Below, one piece after another: positions 8,844 through 17,606 of a stretch of DNA of 64,000 nt. This stretch comes from Oscillibacter sp. GTDB taxonomy: Bacteria; Bacillota; Clostridia; Oscillospirales; Oscillospiraceae. The notes below the pieces were generated by a model that saw only the letters and a list, made by a program, of their open reading frames with translations, was not told the origin of the DNA and did no database searches. The translations under genes were made by a program, and so were the position numbers. The first letter of the stretch is position 1. Each line of letters starts with the position of its first letter. The stretch is from NCBI GenBank assembly GCA_014799925.1, contig JAAVHC010000040.1, positions 1 to 64,000 of the forward strand, written 5' to 3'.

Positions 8844-9491
8844 TTAATTGTGCTGAAATGCCGCAAGCTCTGCGGCAAATACATCCCAGACCTGCCCCTC
8901 CGGCAGGGCCTGGAACGTCAGCTCTTTCCCCGACGGGTGGGGGAAGGAGAGGGAAGCGCTCCACAGCGCCAGCTCTCCCGGTCCGCCTCCGTACTTCCCG
9001 TCGCCCGGCAGCGGCGTCCCCCGGCTGGCAAACTGCACCCGGATCTGATGTGTGCGTCCCGTGTGGAGCCGCACCCGGACCAGGGACAGGCCGTCTTTTT
9101 CCGCCAGGACCCGGTACGCCAGACTGGCCTCCTTCACGCCGCCCCGCGGCCGGCGGACCACGAAGCTCTTGTTCCGGACCTTGTCGTGGAGCAGGAGGTC
9201 CTGATAGGTCCCCTCGTCCGATTCCGGACGGCCCCGGACAATACAGAGGTATTCTTTTCGGAACGCGCCCCTGGTCATGGCGGCGGACAGCGCTCCGGCG
9301 GCGCGGCTGGTTTTGGCGCAGACCATCACGCCGCCCGCTTCCCGGTCCAGGCGGTGAACAGGGAAGATATCGCACCCCAGCTGATCCCGCAGCAGGGAAG
9401 GGAGGGCTCCGCCCGGTCCGTCCTGGCTCAGGACGCCGGGGGGCTTGAGGCATACCGCCAGCGCTTCGTCCTGAAACAGAATGGGAATCAT
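8844..9491 (-). CDS. RluA-family RNA pseudouridine synthase
   Basis: A 215-residue enzyme of the RluA/TruC type that isomerises uridine to pseudouridine in rRNA or tRNA. The catalytic HRLDREAGG motif is near residue 46, with the usual T/S-S-G replaced by [18 protein letters not shown] follows near 140, then the LPGDGKYG segment. It is shorter than typical RluA (about 220-300) and lacks an N-terminal S4 domain, so it probably belongs to the short subgroup whose target is not predictable. The ATG at 9491 overlaps the argD stop in an ATGA, so it is translated with argD. An RNA modification gene inside an amino acid operon is unusual but is likely just a passenger. Confidence 0.85.
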   Translation of the reverse strand: MIPILFQDEALAVCLKPPGVLSQDGPGGALPSLLRDQLGCDIFPVHRLDREAGGVMVCAKTSRAAGALSAAMTRGAFRKEYLCIVRGRPESDEGTYQDLLLHDKVRNKSFVVRRPRGGVKEASLAYRVLAEKDGLSLVRVRLHTGRTHQIRVQFASRGTPLPGDGKYGGGPGELALWSASLSFPHPSGKELTFQALPEGQVWDVFAAELAAFQHN

Positions 9492-10666
9492 TTCATGACC
9501 TGGGCCATAATGGCCAGCCCCTTGTCGATCTCTTCTTTGGTGATGACCAGCGGCGGCAGCAGCCGCAGGGTGTCCGCCCCGGCGGTGAGGCACAGCAGGC
9601 CCGCCGCCATCAGCTGATCCTTCAGCTCCTTATGGGTCATGCCCTGGACGCCCACGCCGATCATCAGGCCCATGCCCCGGACGCCGGACACATAGGGACT
9701 CGACAGCCTGGCGATGCCGTCCCGCAGATACTGCCCCTTTTCCGCTGCCTGGGCCAGGAAATCCGGGGTCAGGGTGTCCATCACCACGCTGGCGGCGGCG
9801 GCGGCCATGGGGTTTCCGCCGAAGGTGCTGCCGTGGTCTCCGGTCCGGAGGACGTTCCGGCACTTCTCGTTGGTCATGAAGCCGCCGAAGGGCAGGCCCC
9901 CGGCAATGCCCTTGGCGAAGGTGACCACGTCGGGCTGGATGCCGAACTGCTGGTAGGCGAACATGGAGCCCGTCCGGCCCACGCCGGTCTGGACCTCGTC
10001 CACCAGCAGCAGCCAGTCCCGCTCCTCGCACAGCTTCGCCACGGCCTGGACGTAGTCCCGGTCCAGCGGGTTCACGCCGCCCTCGCCCTGGATCAGCTCC
10101 ATCATCACGCCGCACACGTCGTCCCCGGCGGCGGCCATGAGGCTGTCCATATTGTTGGCCTCGGCGTAGCGGAAGCCCTCGGTGAAGGGGAAGAAGAACT
10201 CATGGAAATGGTCCTGCCCGGTGGCCTTCAGGGTGGTGATGGTCCGGCCGTGGAAGGAGTTTTTCAGCGTAATAATGGCGGCCCGGCCCTCGCCGTACTT
10301 CTCGTAGGAGTACTTCCGGGCGACTTTGATCATGCCCTCGTTGGCCTCCGCGCCGGAGTTGCCGAAGAACGCCGCCGCCATCCCTGCGGCGGGGACCAGC
10401 TTGGACGCCAGAAGAGCGTAGGGCTCGGTGTAGAACAGGTTGGAGATGTGCCCTACTTTCATGGCCTGGTCATAGATGGCCCTGGCCCAGGTTTCGTTGG
10501 CGTAGCCCAGGGAGCACACGCCGATGCCGGAGGTAAAGTCGATATACTCTTTGCCCTCGGTGTCCCAGAGGGTGGCGCCGCGGCCATGGTCGATGGCAAT
10601 CTGGTTTCTTCCATAGGTCTGGAGGACGTAGCCCTCGTCCAGAGTCTTGATTTCATTGAAATTCAT
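9488..10666 (-). CDS. argD: Acetylornithine aminotransferase
   Basis: A 392-residue class III PLP aminotransferase that makes N-acetylornithine from the semialdehyde using glutamate. The [12 protein letters not shown] region, [18 protein letters not shown], the [14 protein letters not shown] cofactor region and FAKGIAGG with the PLP lysine are all present. Acetylornithine, succinyldiaminopimelate and ornithine aminotransferases are hard to separate by motif; the position between argB and argF decides the call. The ATG at 10666 has an AGGAG ribosome site that overlaps the very end of argB, leaving a 14-base gap. The frame is open for 45 further codons inside argB but those have no start signal. 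The stop overlaps the next gene. Confidence 0.93.
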   Translation of the reverse strand: MNFNEIKTLDEGYVLQTYGRNQIAIDHGRGATLWDTEGKEYIDFTSGIGVCSLGYANETWARAIYDQAMKVGHISNLFYTEPYALLASKLVPAAGMAAAFFGNSGAEANEGMIKVARKYSYEKYGEGRAAIITLKNSFHGRTITTLKATGQDHFHEFFFPFTEGFRYAEANNMDSLMAAAGDDVCGVMMELIQGEGGVNPLDRDYVQAVAKLCEERDWLLLVDEVQTGVGRTGSMFAYQQFGIQPDVVTFAKGIAGGLPFGGFMTNEKCRNVLRTGDHGSTFGGNPMAAAAASVVMDTLTPDFLAQAAEKGQYLRDGIARLSSPYVSGVRGMGLMIGVGVQGMTHKELKDQLMAAGLLCLTAGADTLRLLPPLVITKEEIDKGLAIMAQVMK

Positions 10667-10680
10667 AGGAAAATTCTCCT

Positions 10681-11544
10681 TTACCAGATCATGGTCCCGA
10701 TGCCCGCGTGGGACAGGACCTCGATCAGAATAGAGTGGGGGATCCGTCCATCCAGGATATGGGTCCGCTTCACGCCGTTCTTCACGGCGTCCATGCAGCA
10801 ATCCGCCTTGGGGATCATGCCCCCGGAAATGATTCCCTGGCCCACCAGCTCCGGAATCTCCGGCAGCCGTACCTGAGAAATCAGGGTATCCTCGTTGTTT
10901 TTATCCCGCAGCAGGCCCCGGATATCTGTCAACAGGATCAACTTTACAGCGCCTACCGCCACGGCGATTCTGGCGGCGGCGGTGTCGGCGTTGACGTTGT
11001 AGCTGGTATCCGCGTCGGTGCCCTGGGCCACGGTGGAGATGACGGGGATGAATCCGTCGTGAATGGCGTCCTGGATGACCTTGGGGTTCACCTCGGTGAT
11101 GTCGCCCACCAGGCCGTAGTCCACGCCGTCCTCCTGACGGCGCACGGCCTTCAGCATTCCGCCGTCCAGGCCGCACAGGCCCACGGCCTGCCCGCCCGCC
11201 CGGTTGAGGGTGGCCACAAGGTTCTTGTTCACCTTGCCGCACAGCACCATCTGGACTACGTCCATGGTCTCCTCGTCGGTGTAGCGCAGGCCGTTGACGA
11301 ACCGGCTCTCCTTGCCGGTTTTTTTCAGCAGCTCGTTGATTTCCGGCCCGCCGCCGTGGACCACCACCACGTTGATGCCCACCAGACGGAGCAGGATGAT
11401 GTCGTTGATGACGTCCCGCCGCAGCTCCTCGCTGATCATGGCGTTGCCGCCGTACTTGATGACGACCGTCTTGCCGTAGTACCGCTGGATGTAGGGCAGC
11501 GCCTCCACCAGCACCTGCGCCCGGTCGCTGTGATTGAGGTTCAT
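10681..11544 (-). CDS. argB: Acetylglutamate kinase
   Basis: A 287-residue amino acid kinase that phosphorylates N-acetylglutamate, the second step of the pathway and the usual site of arginine feedback. VIKYGGNAM near residue 28 is the phosphate-binding loop. VVVHGGGPEIN with the substrate-binding GGGP, and the C-terminal VKLILLTDIRG and GGMIPK segments are also present. The ATG at 11544 has a TTAAGGAG ribosome site. An N-terminal helix precedes the kinase core (HSDRAQVLVEALPYIQRYYG), a feature of arginine-sensitive hexameric enzymes; feedback inhibition is therefore inferred. The 83-base gap upstream carries a parS-like palindrome. Confidence 0.95.
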   Translation of the reverse strand: MNLNHSDRAQVLVEALPYIQRYYGKTVVIKYGGNAMISEELRRDVINDIILLRLVGINVVVVHGGGPEINELLKKTGKESRFVNGLRYTDEETMDVVQMVLCGKVNKNLVATLNRAGGQAVGLCGLDGGMLKAVRRQEDGVDYGLVGDITEVNPKVIQDAIHDGFIPVISTVAQGTDADTSYNVNADTAAARIAVAVGAVKLILLTDIRGLLRDKNNEDTLISQVRLPEIPELVGQGIISGGMIPKADCCMDAVKNGVKRTHILDGRIPHSILIEVLSHAGIGTMIW

Positions 11545-11604
11545 AAGCGTCTCCTTAATTGGTATATATCCAAACAGCAACTTGAGTTGCTTTATTAGAA
11601 CAAA

Positions 11605-11620
11605 CGTTTCACGTGAAACA
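11605..11620. promoter_or_regulatory. parS: parS-like ParB-binding site
   Basis: The 16 bases CGTTTCACGTGAAACA match the bacterial parS consensus TGTTTCACGTGAAACA at 15 of 16 positions. The inner 14 bases (GTTTCACGTGAAAC) form a perfect palindrome. It lies in the intergenic gap between argJ and argB. parS is the loading site for ParB and usually sits in the origin-proximal part of the chromosome. The identification is by pattern; ParB and ParA genes are not in the window. Confidence 0.75.
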
Positions 11621-11627
11621 TTGCCCC

Positions 11628-12854
11628 TTACGTCCGATAGTCCCCGTTGATCTTAATGTAATCATAGGTAATATCGCAGCCCCAGCAGGTGCAGCTCTCG
11701 CTGCCTTCGGCCATGGTGATGTCGATGTCCACCTCGTCCTCGGTAAGGATCTGCTTGGCCAGGTCCTCGTCAAAGCTCAGGCCCCGGCCCTGCCGGCAGA
11801 CCAGGATCTCCCCGGCGTCGGAGGCGAAGGAGACGTCCACCTTCTCCGGGTCGAACTTTTCCCCGGAGTAGCCCATGGCGCACAGCACCCGGCCCCAGTT
11901 GGCGTCGCAGCCGAAGATGGCAGCTTTGGTCAGGGTAGAGGAGATGACGGACTTGGAGATGGTCTCGGCCTGCTCCTCGGTAGCCGCGCCCCGGACGGTG
12001 CAGGTGATGAGATGTTTGGCGCCCTCGCCGTCCTTGGCCATGGACCGGGCCAGCAGATAGCACACCTCATGGAGCGCCATCACGAAGTCCACATAGCGGT
12101 CGTTCATCTCGGTGATCTCCGGATTGCCCGCCATGCCGTTGGCCAGGATGCAGCAGGTATCGTTGGTGGAGGTGTCTCCGTCCACGCTGATGCGGTTGAA
12201 GGTCAGGCGGACCACTTCCTGGAGGGCCTCCTGGAGCATTTCCTGGGAAATGGCGCAGTCGGTGGTCAGGAAGCAGAGCATGGTGCCCATATTGGGGTGG
12301 ATCATGCCGCTGCCCTTGGCGATGCCGCCGATATGGACGGTATGGCCGCCGATGAAGACCTCGGCGGCAAATTCCTTCTTCACCGTGTCGGTGGTCATGA
12401 TGGCGTGGGCCGCCGCGTCGCTGGCCTCGTCACTGTGCGCCAGCAGGCCGGCAAGCTCCGGCACGCCGTCCTCGATGACCTTGACATTCAGCGTCTGCCC
12501 GATGACGCCGGTGGATGCCACCAGCACGTCCTCGCTGGCGCAGCCAATGGCCCTGGCCGCCGCCGCGCACATCTTCTCCGCGTTTTCCTCGCCCTGGGGG
12601 GCGCAGGCGTTGGCGTTGCCGCTGTTGGCGATGATGGCCCGGACCCTGCCCTTTGCCAGGTGGTCCTTCGTCACGTGGATGGGAGCCGCCTTCACCACGT
12701 TTTTGGTAAACATCGCCGCCGCCGTGCAGGGTACGTCGGAGACGATCAGCGCCACGTCCTTCTTGTTTGTGTTGTGGGTCTTGACGCCCACATGGAGCCC
12801 TGCGGCCCGGAATCCAAGAGCGGCGCACACGCCGCCGGAAATTGTCTGACTCAT
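11628..12854 (-). CDS. argJ: Bifunctional ornithine acetyltransferase / N-acetylglutamate synthase
   Basis: A 408-residue precursor that cleaves itself into alpha and beta chains. It transfers the acetyl group from acetylornithine to glutamate, closing the acetyl cycle. The self-cleavage region KGSGMIHPNMGTML lies near residue 180-192, with the threonine nucleophile after G; the family normally has A there. GDTSTNDTC in the beta chain is also characteristic. With ArgJ present no separate ArgE is required, and none is seen. Whether it also uses acetyl-CoA (bifunctional) cannot be told from the motifs. The ATG at 12854 has a TTAAGGAGA ribosome site. A promoter candidate lies about 40 bases upstream, after two hairpins, so argJ may start its own transcript. 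Confidence 0.94.
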   Translation of the reverse strand: MSQTISGGVCAALGFRAAGLHVGVKTHNTNKKDVALIVSDVPCTAAAMFTKNVVKAAPIHVTKDHLAKGRVRAIIANSGNANACAPQGEENAEKMCAAAARAIGCASEDVLVASTGVIGQTLNVKVIEDGVPELAGLLAHSDEASDAAAHAIMTTDTVKKEFAAEVFIGGHTVHIGGIAKGSGMIHPNMGTMLCFLTTDCAISQEMLQEALQEVVRLTFNRISVDGDTSTNDTCCILANGMAGNPEITEMNDRYVDFVMALHEVCYLLARSMAKDGEGAKHLITCTVRGAATEEQAETISKSVISSTLTKAAIFGCDANWGRVLCAMGYSGEKFDPEKVDVSFASDAGEILVCRQGRGLSFDEDLAKQILTEDEVDIDITMAEGSESCTCWGCDITYDYIKINGDYRT

Positions 12855-12893
12855 TGGGAGATCTCCTTAATTTTGATATCTCTTCTTTGTTGT

Positions 12894-12921
12894 AGTATAT
12901 CTTCTTTTTCTTTGTGGACAA
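12894..12921 (-). promoter_or_regulatory. Candidate internal promoter before argJ
   Basis: TTGTCC and TATACT are 16 bases apart on the minus strand. They lie downstream of a terminator-like hairpin after argC, consistent with argJ-argB-argD-argF having an extra start site. The -35 is weak. Confidence 0.45.
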
Positions 12922-12950
12922 CCATTCGCCGTCTGGCGGCTTGGGCTGCC

Positions 12951-13007
12951 AGTGCCCGCTTTGCAGGCACTGCACGAGAAAAAGCAGCAAAAAGAAAAAC
13001 TTTTTGC
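12951..13007 (-). terminator. Two hairpins between argC and argJ
   Basis: CAGTGCC/GGCACTG form one stem and GCAAAAAG/CTTTTTGC (12987-13007) another, the latter followed on the minus strand by TGCTTTTTCTC. On the minus strand this resembles an intrinsic terminator placed about 25 bases after argC. It may attenuate expression of the second half of the cluster, or it may be a remnant of the hairpin repeats seen elsewhere. Confidence 0.5.
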
Positions 13008-13032
13008 GGCGAAACGTTGCTAAAAGGCCGGC

Positions 13033-13986
13033 CTATCGGGACGGCTCTGCCAGCCCGGTCTCCTCCGGGAAGCCCAGCATGATATTCATATTCTGCACCG
13101 CCGCCCCGGACGCGCCTTTCCCCAGGTTGTCCAGCCGGGATGCCAGCATGATCTGCTCCTCATTGCCGCAGACAAAGATCTGCAAGTCGTTGGTCCCCGC
13201 CAGATTGTTGGACCCGATGAATCCGCAGGCGGGCGCGTCGCCGGGCCGTACGGTGACGAACCGGGACCCGGCATAAAAATCGTTGTAGGCCTGTCGCAAG
13301 CGGTCCGGACCCGGTGCGCCCTTCAGCATGTCCAGATACAGCGGGACGGTCACCACCATGCCCTGGGGGAAGTCGCAGATCATGGGCATGAAGATGGGCT
13401 TGCGACCGAGGCCGCAGACCTGCATCATTTCCGGAATGTGCTTGTGGGCCAGGGTCACGGCGTAATGCCGGGGGCCGACCAGCTCGGCCTCCCGGTCCTC
13501 CGCCTCATACTGGGCGATGGCTTTTTTTCCGCCGCCGGTGTAGCCGGAAACGGCGTGGCAGGTCAGCGGCGCATTGGCGGGCAGCAGGCCGCCCTTGACC
13601 AGCGGCGCGATCAGGGAGATGAACCCTGTGGCGTAGCAGCCGGGATTAGCCACCCGCCTGGCCGTCCGGATGGCCTCCCGCTGGTCTCCGCCCAGCTCCG
13701 GGAAACCATACACCCAGCCAGGGGCGGTCCGGTGGGCGGTGGAAGCGTCAATGACGCGGGTGTCGGGATTCTCTACCAGTTCCACCGCCTCCGCGGCGGC
13801 GGCGTCCGGCAGGCACAGGAACACCAGATCCGCCGCGTTCATCAGCTTTTTGCGCGCGGCGGCGTCCTTCCGCTTGTCCTCGTCGATGAGCAGGAGCTCA
13901 ATGTCCTCCCGGCCCGCCAGCCGGTCATAGATCTGGAGGCCGGTGGTGCCCTCCTTGCCGTCAATATATACAACAGGTTTACCCAT
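13033..13986 (-). CDS. argC: N-acetyl-gamma-glutamyl-phosphate reductase, type 2
   Basis: A 317-residue NADPH-dependent reductase for the third step of arginine synthesis. The N-terminus VVYIDGKEGTTGLQI is the nucleotide-binding start of the short type 2 ArgC; type 1 enzymes are about 345 residues and begin with a GxxGYxG pattern. The catalytic cysteine is in NPGCYATG near residue 115, and HAVSGYTGGGKKA follows. Both are diagnostic for the family. The ATG at 13986 has a TTAAGGAG ribosome site inside the end of argH, giving an eight-base overlap and probable coupling. The type 2 form is less widespread than type 1 in Firmicutes. Confidence 0.93.
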   Translation of the reverse strand: MGKPVVYIDGKEGTTGLQIYDRLAGREDIELLLIDEDKRKDAAARKKLMNAADLVFLCLPDAAAAEAVELVENPDTRVIDASTAHRTAPGWVYGFPELGGDQREAIRTARRVANPGCYATGFISLIAPLVKGGLLPANAPLTCHAVSGYTGGGKKAIAQYEAEDREAELVGPRHYAVTLAHKHIPEMMQVCGLGRKPIFMPMICDFPQGMVVTVPLYLDMLKGAPGPDRLRQAYNDFYAGSRFVTVRPGDAPACGFIGSNNLAGTNDLQIFVCGNEEQIMLASRLDNLGKGASGAAVQNMNIMLGFPEETGLAEPSR

Positions 13987-15364
13987 GGCGGTACTCCTTA
14001 ATAAACTCGGCTAATTCTTCAATCTGTCTTGAGGTCTCCTCCACGGCGGGGCCGCCGTAGCTTCGCCGCTGGCCCATGCAGGTTTCCAGGCTGAGGGCCT
14101 CGTATACGTCCTCGCCAAACAGGGGAGAGATGCTTTGCAGCTCGTCCAGCGTCAGGTCTTCCAGCAGCTTACTGTTCTCGGCGCAATAGTATACCAGGTT
14201 GCCCACGGTCGTATAAGCGTCCCGGAAGGGCATGCCCTTCTTGGTCAGATAGTCGGCGCAGTCGGTGGCGTTGATGAACCCGCCGCCCGCCGCCTTCCGC
14301 ATATTCCGGGGCAGCACCCGCATGGTGGAGAGCATCCCGGTGAACACCGGCAGGCACATTTTCACCGTATCCACGGCATCAAACACCGGCTCCTTGTCCT
14401 CCTGCATGTCCTTGTTATAGGCCAGGGGGATGCCCTTCATGGTGGTCAGCAGGCCCATAAGGCTGCCGTATACCCGCCCGGTCTTGCCCCGGACCAGCTC
14501 GGCAACGTCGGGGTTCTTCTTCTGGGGCATGATGGAGCTGCCGGTGGAATAGGCGTCGTCCAGCTCAATAAACTTGAACTCCCAGCTGCACCAGAGGATG
14601 ATCTCCTCCGCGAAGCGGCTCAGGTGCATCATTAAGATGGACAGCGCGCTCAGAAGCTCGATGGCATAATCCCGGTCGCTGACCCCGTCCAGACTGTTGG
14701 AGCAGGGCGCGTCAAAGCCCAGCAGCCTGGCCGTCCGCCATCGGTCGATGGGGTAGGTGGTCCCCGCCAGGGCCCCGCTGCCCAGAGGGCAGACGTTCAT
14801 CCTCGCCTTGCAGTCGGCCAGCCTTGTCACGTCCCGCTGGAGCTGGGCGCCATAGGCCAGCAGATGCTGGGCAAAGGAGACGGGCTGCGCCCGCTGGAGG
14901 TGGGTATATCCCGGCATGACGGTCTCCTGATGCTGCTTCGCCTGGTTCAGGATGGCCTGCTGGAGGTCCAGAATCTGGCCCGTGATCGCCTCGATTTCCT
15001 TTCGGAGGTGGAGGCGGAGATCCACGGCCACCTGGTCGTTCCGGCTGCGGGCGGTGTGGAGGCGCTTGCCCGCCTCGCCGATGCGGGCCGTCAGCAGGGC
15101 TTCCACGTTCATATGGATGTCCTCGTTGTCTGCGGTAAATTCAATGCTCCCGGCCTCAATGTCGGCCAGGATGCCTTGCAGGCCGCTGGTGATCTGCTCC
15201 TTGTCATTCCTGGAGATGATGCCGCAGTCCGCCAGCATGGCGGCATGGGCAATGCTTCCTTCGATGTCTTCCCGATATAACCGGCAATCAAACTGGATGG
15301 ATGAGTTGAAGTCGTTGACCAAGCTGTCGGTTTCCTTGCGGAACCGTCCGCCCCAAAGTTTCAT
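13979..15364 (-). CDS. argH: Argininosuccinate lyase
   Basis: A 461-residue member of the fumarase/aspartase superfamily that splits argininosuccinate into arginine and fumarate, the last step of the pathway. It begins with MKLWGGRF, typical of ArgH. TARSRNDQVA near residue 105 and the superfamily signature GSSIMPQKKNPD near residue 275, with its catalytic serine loop, are present. The ATG at 15364 has a GCGAGGAAA ribosome site. Overlap with argC shows co-translation downstream. Upstream lies a 590-base hairpin-rich gap that separates it from argG. Confidence 0.95.
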   Translation of the reverse strand: MKLWGGRFRKETDSLVNDFNSSIQFDCRLYREDIEGSIAHAAMLADCGIISRNDKEQITSGLQGILADIEAGSIEFTADNEDIHMNVEALLTARIGEAGKRLHTARSRNDQVAVDLRLHLRKEIEAITGQILDLQQAILNQAKQHQETVMPGYTHLQRAQPVSFAQHLLAYGAQLQRDVTRLADCKARMNVCPLGSGALAGTTYPIDRWRTARLLGFDAPCSNSLDGVSDRDYAIELLSALSILMMHLSRFAEEIILWCSWEFKFIELDDAYSTGSSIMPQKKNPDVAELVRGKTGRVYGSLMGLLTTMKGIPLAYNKDMQEDKEPVFDAVDTVKMCLPVFTGMLSTMRVLPRNMRKAAGGGFINATDCADYLTKKGMPFRDAYTTVGNLVYYCAENSKLLEDLTLDELQSISPLFGEDVYEALSLETCMGQRRSYGGPAVEETSRQIEELAEFIKEYRHG

Positions 15365-15953
15365 CTTTTTATTTCCTCGCAGTTTCTTTGCGCCTGACCG
15401 GCGCAAGGGATAGTGGTTTCAGTTCGTTAGTCCGGGGCTTCTCGCCCCGGCCCCCGGGTACTTTTTGCTCGTGCAAAAAGTACCCAAAAACACGCCAGGA
15501 CCCAGGTCCTGGACCCCTTTTGGGCGTCGCCGGAGGCGACACCTCATGTTATGATTTGTTTTTGCGCTTTTCCTGTAGTCTGTCCGGTCTGAACCGGGCT
15601 GAGTCCCGTGTACAGGGCGAAGCGGCTGCCCAACGATGTTATCGGCAGACCCTACCGTATTGCTTCTGGTTCTCCCGGCGGTGGTCAGGCAATCAGACCA
15701 GAAGCGGTTTAGCTTCCGGTCGCAGCGAAACAAAATAAAAGCATTGGGGGATGCTCAAGGGGTCATGACCCCTTGAGAAAGCTTTTGGTACTTTTCCTTT
15801 GCGGGAAAGTACAGCTTTCGTCCCCCGCCTTGGCAAAGGCACATATAAGGGGAACCGGGGGCTCAATCCTGCGCGGCCATATCGAATGGCCGCGCAGGAT
15901 TGAATTGTGCATGACCCCTCGATGGGGTCATTGCACAATCCAACCCCCGGTAA
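15365..15953. repeat. Hairpin-rich noncoding gap between argG and argH
   Basis: I find no convincing gene in this stretch; a short minus-strand frame (15419-15733) is low-complexity and lacks homology signals. It holds a series of inverted repeats: TTGCGCC/GGCGCAA (15388-15406), CCGGGGC/GCCCCGG (15432-15450), a 13-bp stem GGGTACTTTTTGC (15456-15485), CCAGGACC/GGTCCTGG (15495-15512), GCTTCTGGT/ACCAGAAGC (15662-15705), a perfect 24-base palindrome (15754-15777), and the nested element at 15854-15951. The density suggests accumulated extragenic repeats rather than one regulatory RNA, but transcription read-through from argG must cross them all. Confidence 0.7.
15854..15951. repeat. Nested three-stem element after argG
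   Basis: An outer stem ACCGGGGG/CCCCCGGT encloses two hairpins. The first is a perfect 18-bp stem with an ATCGA loop (15863-15903). The second joins ATTGTGCATGACCCC to its near-complement around TCGAT (15904-15939), with one bulged base. It ends only three bases from the argG stop and could end transcription without a T-run. Its core ATTGTGCATGACC recurs at 53178-53190. Confidence 0.75.
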
Positions 15954-15954
15954 T

Positions 15955-17178
<1,224 letters not shown>

Positions 17179-17224
17179 GCTTATATCCTCCCACGCATTG
17201 CGCGCCGCATGTTGTTGTGAATAC

Positions 17225-17253
17225 ATATTACATCGTATCGGTTATTTATGCAA
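17225..17253 (-). promoter_or_regulatory. argG promoter with ARG-box-like half-sites
   Basis: TTGCAT and TAATAT are exactly 17 bases apart on the minus strand. TGCATAAATA overlaps the -35 and TGTATTCA follows the -10; both resemble halves of the Firmicutes arginine-repressor box. Control by an ArgR/AhrC-type repressor is an inference, since no argR gene is in the window. Confidence 0.6.
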
Positions 17254-17529
17254 TACAAACTTTCTCCGAATTAGAGCGGCTCTCTTGGACCTTCCTTGTG
17301 CATTTTACCGGATAGCCTGGGATTCAAACCACAAAGCGGTCGGGAACAATTCCTGTCCGCTCCGCCGCGCGCAGCTCTCTTTCATGTGAGGTTTTATTCA
17401 TAATATGCGGCATAATTGCATATCAAATTTCAGGAACCCGCCGGCGGAGAAAAGGCGCGTTTGGGACAATTTACCCAAAACGGACGGGAAAAATTAGCAC
17501 AAAAGCGAATGGCTTCTGCCAGATGATTC

Positions 17530-17538
17530 TGCTATAAT
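17530..17538 (+). promoter_or_regulatory. Extended -10 promoter of the purine permease gene
   Basis: TGCTATAAT is a perfect extended -10. No good -35 is seen 17 bases upstream, as is usual for this promoter class. It lies about 70 bases before the ATG. I looked for a purine riboswitch in the leader and saw none; the leader is too short. Confidence 0.6.
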
Positions 17539-17606
17539 GACGATAGATTGGCAACCCCCCGGCCGGCGGACGTGCAGGCAGCAAACATTTCAGGAGGTTA
17601 AAAGTC

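Noticed and set aside
15419-15733. A 104-codon minus-strand frame in the argG-argH gap
   Set aside because: It crosses several strong inverted repeats, has no ribosome site and a composition unlike the neighbouring proteins.
15754-15777. Restriction or plasmid-type palindrome as a mobile-element end
   Set aside because: The 24-base palindrome is perfect, but there is no transposase, no target duplication and it sits among other hairpins.
17390-17606. Purine riboswitch before the NCS2 permease
   Set aside because: The extended -10 promoter is only about 70 bases from the ATG and no purine aptamer core is visible.
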